Positions 22,210 to 26,559 of a DNA stretch of 26,559 bases are shown here, in pieces; within the stretch, counting starts at the first letter, position 1; every line of letters starts with the position of its first letter. A program made the position numbers and the translations under genes. The notes beneath the pieces were generated by a model. That model worked only from the letters and a program-made list of their open reading frames with translations, ran no database searches and had not been told where the DNA came from. Origin of the DNA: Nitrolancea sp040255925. GTDB taxonomy: Bacteria; Chloroflexota; Chloroflexia; Thermomicrobiales; Thermomicrobiaceae. Where the stretch lies: positions 1 to 26,559 of the forward strand of contig JBDZVX010000022.1 of NCBI GenBank assembly GCA_040255925.1. The letters run 5' to 3'.

Positions 22210-25170
22210 TTAGTTGATTGATGGTTGTGACGTATCGGTCTCGGCTTTTCTCTCGAATTCGCTGAACGCCCGTGCCATTTTTATACCATTACTGCCCGGG
22301 ATGTGGATCGGCGGCGGGGTTGTATTGGTCTTGAAATCTTCCGGAGTCCTGCCGCACAGCACCTTGAAGTCGCAGGTCTCGCATTTATCCCTTTCCGGGC
22401 GCATTGGGAAATCAGCGTCGAGAATGCGATCCACTGTCCATTCAACGTTTGAAACAGCAGCCTTAACCGCCTCATCAGTCACTGGAACTTTGACACGCTG
22501 ATTGTCCTTCAGTAAATGGACCGCGCCGGTCCGTGCGTTCTCTCCGAGAACCTCCCGTGCTGCCTTGGCATAGAGTTGGACCTGCAAGGCGAGTTCTGTC
22601 CAGTGGAGTCTTTCGTTTGCTTCCGGATCGTCGCCGCCCTCCATCGTCTTGAAATCAACGACGTTTGCTTCTAGAATATTGCCTTCCTGATCCATCTTTA
22701 GGATGAGATCTATCGTTCCTGCGATCACTGCCTTCTCGATGGGCACCTCGAAGCGAACCTCAACCTGCCGTTTTCGAGTAAAGTCATCAGAATATGTTTC
22801 AGCATAGGTTTTCACGGTTTTAGATGCACTGTCACGTGCCCTCTCGTATGCGCCTGGGCGGTTTTGCGGATCGCTGCTTCGAGGCACATGCTTGAGATGA
22901 AAGATGTCGGAGGCTAAGCCGGAAGCCTCATCAGCAGTTGGAGCATAGTCCGAATAGACTTCATGGAGTTTGCACACAGCCGCATGTACGGTCATCCCGA
23001 ATCCGAACATCTCGGCAATTGGGGGACTGAAGCCAAAACTTTTCCTGAACTGATAGTCGCGGGGACAGCGCAGATAGTACCGGATATCCGAGTAGCTGGT
23101 TGGAACGACGGTTTCGTCGATCCGAGGAGTTTGTGCGTGAGGTGTTAGACCTACTGGAAGTCCATCTGGATCTGTGGAGATCTCCGAACCAACGAGACGT
23201 TGCGAAAACGACGATGGCTTGTTTGCTCTCTTGCCTCCTGGCAGCATCATGCTACCCGTCACGTAAAGGAACCGCTCGGCTCGTGTGATGGCAGTGTAGA
23301 AAAGTCGCGCCTCTTCGTCGCGGGTACTGCGGTATGCTCCCCGATCAAGCGCAACCTTTATAGTCTTTGGAGGAAGCCATCCTTCGTACTGTCGCCTGTT
23401 CTTGGGAAATCGCTGTGCTTCGACATCGGCGACGAATACTACCGGGAACTCAAGCCCTTTGACTCTGTGAACAGTCGAAATCGTGACCGCATCCGGTCTC
23501 ATGAGCACATCTTGAGTGCCTGTATCATATCCTGACTCCGCAACGTTGCTCAAAAAATTAAGAATTTCCTGGAAACGCTCGGCTGTGTCAATACTGAGAT
23601 AGACGGATTCAACATCCTGAATAATCTTGCTGAAGATTCCCAGGTCCTGCATGATACCTGCATCGAATCCAGCTCGATCGACGTCGAATGCGTTTAGCAG
23701 GTCGTGGACGAGTCGCTGCGGATATACGCGCCGCCTAACGCCAGCGATTGGAGCATGAATTTGGCGGCCCCATTCAGCGAGTACGCGGGCAAAGAGATCA
23801 AAGTTTGCTAGGGGGAAGGCTGGGAGAACATCCGTAGTGAAGAATCGTCGGGCCGTGTCCCGATCTGGATTTTGGTATCGGAGTAACTCGAACGCATCCC
23901 GGAGCACCCTTACCTGCGGTCGATCAAATATCCCTCCCCCAGCCTCTAACGTATACGGAATCCCTCGGGCGATTAGGGCCTCGCTGAATGGAGCATGGCG
24001 AGGCGAGCCATCCTGTTCATTCTGTCGCGTAGATCGCATGAGAATTGCAAAATCTCCTGGAGTGAGTCCTCTAACTGTACCATTCTGTTCCTGATAGGCG
24101 GTGCCCAGCAGAGATTCGATCCTCGTCGCGATCCATTCAACTTCTTCTTCCCTCATTGAGAACCAAAGTTTGCGAAAGTCGTGAGGGCCTTGCGGCTCTG
24201 AGGCTCTAGGATTCTTAGTAATACGTGTTGCACCAAGTTCTGCCGCTGCAAAGCCGTCGGCCGCCGTAACAATTGCCGGAGTACTACGGAAGTTGTGAGA
24301 AAGTGTGTGCTCGGAAGATCTTGGGTATCGCTGCCGGAATGTCAGAATGTTGCTGACATCGGCGCCTCTCCAAGCATAGATGGCCTGGTCATCATCGCCG
24401 ACTACGAAGAGAGATGTCGAACGTCGATGAAGTTCTTGGATCAGCGCTTCCTGCGCGGGATTCACGTCCTGATACTCGTCGACCATTAGATGCTTCAGGC
24501 TAGCTATCGCTCGTAGAGCACCAGGATGCTCATCTCTCAATGCTTCGACGACGAGGCGAATCATAAGTGAGAAGTCGATGAACTGATCGTTATTGAGGGC
24601 GGCACGGAGACGTTCGAGTACCTCTCCGAGATTCCCATCCTGTGAATTCACATCTGAAATCTGAATCATCTCATCGTTCATGATCTTCCAAGCATCTGAT
24701 ACTTTTTTGATCGTCTCGAAGTACCTAGCACTTCGACGTGTCTTTATCAAATGAAGGCCGAGTTGGGGATAGCGTGAAATAAGATATAGCTTCAGTTTAT
24801 TCTCATCTAAAACATCAAATTGCCGATAACGAGCATCAATTGCATAAAGTACGTGTTGACAATACGAGTGAATAGTCCCCACATACATAGCGCCCAGAAC
24901 CGTAGGCTCCAGGTTAGCTTCCTTGAGTGCTCGTGCAATTTGCAGTTTGATAGACTCAGCTGCTTTATCTGTGAAGGTAAATGCCACTATGCTATCAGGA
25001 GCTTCTCCTTGTGCAACGAGCCGCGCTATGCGGAATGCGAGGGTACGAGATTTGCCTGATCCGGCACAGGCGAGTGTGAGGATTTCGGGCGCTTGATCTC
25101 GTGCCGCCGCGAGTTGGCTCTCGGTGAGTCTCGCTTCCAAAACATCCTCAATATTGCTAACACCCATCAT
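22210..25170 (-). CDS. UvrD/PcrA-type helicase fused to a PD-(D/E)XK nuclease
   Basis: This 986-residue protein combines a superfamily-1 helicase (about 1-660) with a RecB/AddB-like nuclease (about 690-945). Helicase motifs in order are Q-motif LTESQ (15-19), Walker A CAGSGKS (35-41), Walker B DEYQD (231-235), VVGDDDQAIYAWRG, NFRSTPAIV, TVHRVKGLEFP (566-576) and the motif VI FYTAITRAERF. The nuclease has H729, D821 (GTIDLI), D839-x-K841 (VVDFKT) and Q863...Y867. Cys702, Cys930, Cys933 and Cys939 form the pattern of a 4Fe-4S cluster as in AddB. An AGGAG site lies before the ATG at 25170, nine bases after the methylase stop. It should track along DNA and degrade it. Confidence 0.9.
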   Translation of the reverse strand: MMGVSNIEDVLEARLTESQLAAARDQAPEILTLACAGSGKSRTLAFRIARLVAQGEAPDSIVAFTFTDKAAESIKLQIARALKEANLEPTVLGAMYVGTIHSYCQHVLYAIDARYRQFDVLDENKLKLYLISRYPQLGLHLIKTRRSARYFETIKKVSDAWKIMNDEMIQISDVNSQDGNLGEVLERLRAALNNDQFIDFSLMIRLVVEALRDEHPGALRAIASLKHLMVDEYQDVNPAQEALIQELHRRSTSLFVVGDDDQAIYAWRGADVSNILTFRQRYPRSSEHTLSHNFRSTPAIVTAADGFAAAELGATRITKNPRASEPQGPHDFRKLWFSMREEEVEWIATRIESLLGTAYQEQNGTVRGLTPGDFAILMRSTRQNEQDGSPRHAPFSEALIARGIPYTLEAGGGIFDRPQVRVLRDAFELLRYQNPDRDTARRFFTTDVLPAFPLANFDLFARVLAEWGRQIHAPIAGVRRRVYPQRLVHDLLNAFDVDRAGFDAGIMQDLGIFSKIIQDVESVYLSIDTAERFQEILNFLSNVAESGYDTGTQDVLMRPDAVTISTVHRVKGLEFPVVFVADVEAQRFPKNRRQYEGWLPPKTIKVALDRGAYRSTRDEEARLFYTAITRAERFLYVTGSMMLPGGKRANKPSSFSQRLVGSEISTDPDGLPVGLTPHAQTPRIDETVVPTSYSDIRYYLRCPRDYQFRKSFGFSPPIAEMFGFGMTVHAAVCKLHEVYSDYAPTADEASGLASDIFHLKHVPRSSDPQNRPGAYERARDSASKTVKTYAETYSDDFTRKRQVEVRFEVPIEKAVIAGTIDLILKMDQEGNILEANVVDFKTMEGGDDPEANERLHWTELALQVQLYAKAAREVLGENARTGAVHLLKDNQRVKVPVTDEAVKAAVSNVEWTVDRILDADFPMRPERDKCETCDFKVLCGRTPEDFKTNTTPPPIHIPGSNGIKMARAFSEFERKAETDTSQPSIN

Positions 25171-25179
25171 CTTGAACTC

Positions 25180-26244
25180 CTATTGCTCTGCCAATTCTAG
25201 TCGCAGTGTTTGGAGATGGTTTCGTACTTCGCACGCGTGTCGCTTTACAAACTCGGGCGGCAGTGCATTCCCAATTAGCGCGGCTGCAGCGTATTTCCCA
25301 CGCTTAAGTGAGATGAAATAGTCGGGAGGAAAAGTCTGCAGGAGAGCCGCCTCGCGTAAGGTGATCGCTCGATTCATTTCTGGATGTAGGAAGCGACCTT
25401 TGGAAGGATTCACACAGCCGCTCGTAATTGTAGGTGCCACATTATTCCAGGACATCCTTCCGTAGACGTCCTTGAATCCATCAAATTGCTTATGACATTT
25501 AAGCTGATGTTTCGTATCTAAATCCAGTCTGCTACCACCATTTGCAGGTATCTTCTTGATGAGATTCATGATTCGTTGGCTTCGTGTCTCTTGAAGATCA
25601 TGTAGTGGATCTCCACTCTGCCCGGGCGGCGGCAACCCAGCTATCGCGTCTTGGACTTTGCGGCGGTCTGAGTCGGGAACCGGCGGAGCGAAATCGATGT
25701 GGCCGAACTGACTACCGAGAAGAAGCAACCTTCGACGGCGCTGCGGAACTGCATAATCTGCCGCATTTAGTATCCCATACTTGAGAACGTACCCTAATTC
25801 GCGGAGGCCGTCGCAAAGTTCGTCCATTCGTCGGTCCTTAGCCAGTCCCGGCACGTTCTCCATCATCACCGTCTTTGGCAAGAGTTCCTTGACAAACCTA
25901 AGGAAGTCAGCTACTAGGTCGTTTCGCATATCATGGATCTCTCGGGATCCATTTAGTGTCCGCATGGATGAAAAACCCTGACAGGGCGGGCATCCAGCAA
26001 GCAGATCAAGATCACCGACTTGAAGCTTCAAATGGCTCTTGACTTCCGAGGTGGAGAGATCTCGAATATCGGATTCCCAAACTTTGACGGTCTTGTGGTT
26101 AGCGCGGTAACTCTCGGCGGCCAAGGGATCGATCTCTACCGCGCCGATAACCCGAAACCCGGCCTGTTTCAGTCCTAGGGTAAGCCCGCCACATCCGGAA
26201 AAAAGGTCGACTGCTATTGGTTGGTCAACTGCTGTCATACGCAT
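25180..26244 (-). CDS. dcm: Cytosine-5 DNA methyltransferase
   Basis: The 354-residue enzyme transfers a methyl group from S-adenosylmethionine to C5 of cytosine. Conserved motifs are complete: motif I DLFSGCGGLTLG (13-24), motif IV with catalytic Cys88 (CPPCQGFSS), motif VI MMENVPG (E129), motif VIII QRRRRLLLLGS (168-178) and motif X GNALPPEFV (325-333). The target-recognition region between about 185 and 290 is short and contains YGRMSWNNVAPTIT. The recognition sequence cannot be read from this. A second in-frame ATG at 26238 is possible. It is the first gene of the operon, with an extended -10 promoter at 26331-26339. Pairing with a Vsr-like nuclease is typical of Dcm-type enzymes. Confidence 0.92.
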   Translation of the reverse strand: MRMTAVDQPIAVDLFSGCGGLTLGLKQAGFRVIGAVEIDPLAAESYRANHKTVKVWESDIRDLSTSEVKSHLKLQVGDLDLLAGCPPCQGFSSMRTLNGSREIHDMRNDLVADFLRFVKELLPKTVMMENVPGLAKDRRMDELCDGLRELGYVLKYGILNAADYAVPQRRRRLLLLGSQFGHIDFAPPVPDSDRRKVQDAIAGLPPPGQSGDPLHDLQETRSQRIMNLIKKIPANGGSRLDLDTKHQLKCHKQFDGFKDVYGRMSWNNVAPTITSGCVNPSKGRFLHPEMNRAITLREAALLQTFPPDYFISLKRGKYAAAALIGNALPPEFVKRHACEVRNHLQTLRLELAEQ

Positions 26245-26256
26245 TCAGTGTTCACA

Positions 26257-26272
26257 TCCTACAAGAATAGGA
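26257..26272 (-). promoter_or_regulatory. Small inverted repeat in the methyltransferase leader
   Basis: TCCTA-CAAGAA-TAGGA lies 13-28 bases before the methyltransferase ATG. Because it covers the region where a ribosome site (AGGA) would be, it could act as a translational or autoregulatory site. The arms are only five bases, so the call is weak. Confidence 0.25.
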
Positions 26273-26330
26273 TTGGCCAGGTGCACGGGACATGTGGTTG
26301 CCTAGATACCACCCGTTCGATGTTTCAGTG

Positions 26331-26359
26331 AGTATAGCAGAAAATATTAGAAGCATCAG
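26331..26359 (-). promoter_or_regulatory. Extended -10 promoter of the island operon
   Basis: On the minus strand TGCTATACT (26339-26331) is an extended -10 element (TGn plus TATACT). Seventeen bases upstream is CTGATG (26359-26354), a poor -35. The leader to the methyltransferase ATG at 26244 is about 80 bases. Confidence 0.45.
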
Positions 26360-26482
26360 TCTTCATGGGGTGAGCACAAGAACCTTTCCCAGTCCTAAGC
26401 TGAGCCTATCGGCAATAAAAGTATGTAAGAGGAGGTGATTAAGTATAGGAATAGGCGCGTAGCGGATCTTTCCGTTATATGT

Positions 26483-26559
26483 TTACTCCCCTGGCGCCAT
26501 AGCCCCATGGAGGAAGAGATCGACGAAGGCGTCGGCGATCTGCTCCGGGGTGTGGCTGC
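26483..26559 (-). CDS. C-terminal end of a TetR-family regulator, continues past the window
   Basis: The frame is open from the right edge and encodes ...HTPEQIADAFVDLFLHG followed by AMAPGE and a TAA. It has the same last-helix sequence as the orphan fragment at 21598-21740, except for the final five codons. I infer that the complete regulator gene starts to the right of the window and now ends with sequence supplied by the island. As this gene once probably preceded the hydrolase at 20751-21575, the insertion has separated regulator and target by 4.9 kb. The TetR family call rests on the C-terminal motif alone. Confidence 0.5.
   Translation of the reverse strand, partial: SHTPEQIADAFVDLFLHGAMAPGE
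26505..26559. repeat. Right direct repeat of the defence island (att-like)
   Basis: Identical over all 55 visible bases to 21623-21677, and cut off by the window end. To the left of it the two copies diverge but stay recognisably homologous for about 20 bases through the stop codon, and then are unrelated. Confidence 0.85.

Larger units (their letters stand above)
21623..26559. mobile_element. 4.9-kb defence/restriction island between direct repeats
   Basis: The segment between two identical repeats of at least 55 bp contains only a leftward three-gene operon (C5-methyltransferase, helicase-nuclease, Vsr-like nuclease) and a promoter region. Its DNA is visibly poorer in G+C than both flanks. 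It splits a regulator gene end from the downstream hydrolase. No integrase, transposase or terminal inverted repeat is visible. The final 20 bases of the gene end differ between the two copies (AMAPGE versus AMTQPWE), so the element seems to bring a replacement 3' end, as elements integrating in gene ends do. Confidence 0.7.

Noticed and set aside
26428..26482. Near-perfect Shine-Dalgarno string (AGAGGAGGTGATT) on the + strand leading into an open frame to the window end
   Set aside because: No start codon lies at a proper distance, and the frame is antisense to the regulator gene end; probably chance.

Overview
The window looks like chromosomal DNA from a high-G+C bacterium, most likely a member of the Chloroflexota (Thermomicrobia/Sphaerobacter-like). 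This rests on general gene style (a GGL..FGYP surface repeat on the lysin, paired short Wzz-type proteins, a hephaestin-like two-domain copper oxidase, an SPW-repeat protein) and not on any marker gene, so the assignment is moderate. There is no tRNA, rRNA, CRISPR array or transposase in the window.

Region 1 (1-9229, all + strand) is a phage-derived block. In order it holds a small helical protein cut by the left edge, a small C-terminally anchored protein, a holin-like membrane protein, a scaffold-like protein, the major capsid protein, a minor-head fragment, a head-completion protein, terminase large subunit, portal, a large beta-propeller virion protein, and an amidase lysin with a surface repeat. 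Tail tube, tape measure, integrase, repressor and replication genes are not seen here. Three gaps in the block (2375-2479, 5009-5182, 6557-6641) contain palindromic repeat material of a kind common in bacterial chromosomes, which suggests long residence.

Region 2 (9230-21600) is host-like. It has a GNAT acetyltransferase, a small membrane protein, a multicopper oxidase lipoprotein behind a strong promoter with a perfect 11-bp-arm dyad, a PEBP-family protein, a VTT-type membrane protein, and an exopolysaccharide operon read leftward (glycosyltransferase, two Wzz/YveK-type proteins, and a CpsD-like ATPase whose P-loop lysine is missing). An SPW-repeat membrane protein and a charged small protein follow, then gene-poor DNA (18088-19023), a deazaflavin-dependent oxidoreductase coupled to a tiny membrane protein, a GlsB/YeaQ protein, a rhodanese and an alpha/beta hydrolase.

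Region 3 (about 21600-26559) is the most interesting part. A visibly more A+T-rich 4.9-kb segment lies between two identical copies of at least 55 bp (21623-21677 and 26505-26559). The copies encode the C-terminal end of a probable TetR-family regulator. Between them, in one leftward operon, are a cytosine-5 DNA methyltransferase, a 986-residue UvrD/PcrA-type helicase fused to a PD-(D/E)XK nuclease with a four-cysteine (probable Fe-S) signature, and a Vsr-like endonuclease that has lost the zinc site of E. coli Vsr. This looks like a compact restriction/defence cassette inserted into the 3' end of a chromosomal gene. It has no integrase of its own and carries or regenerates a replacement gene end.
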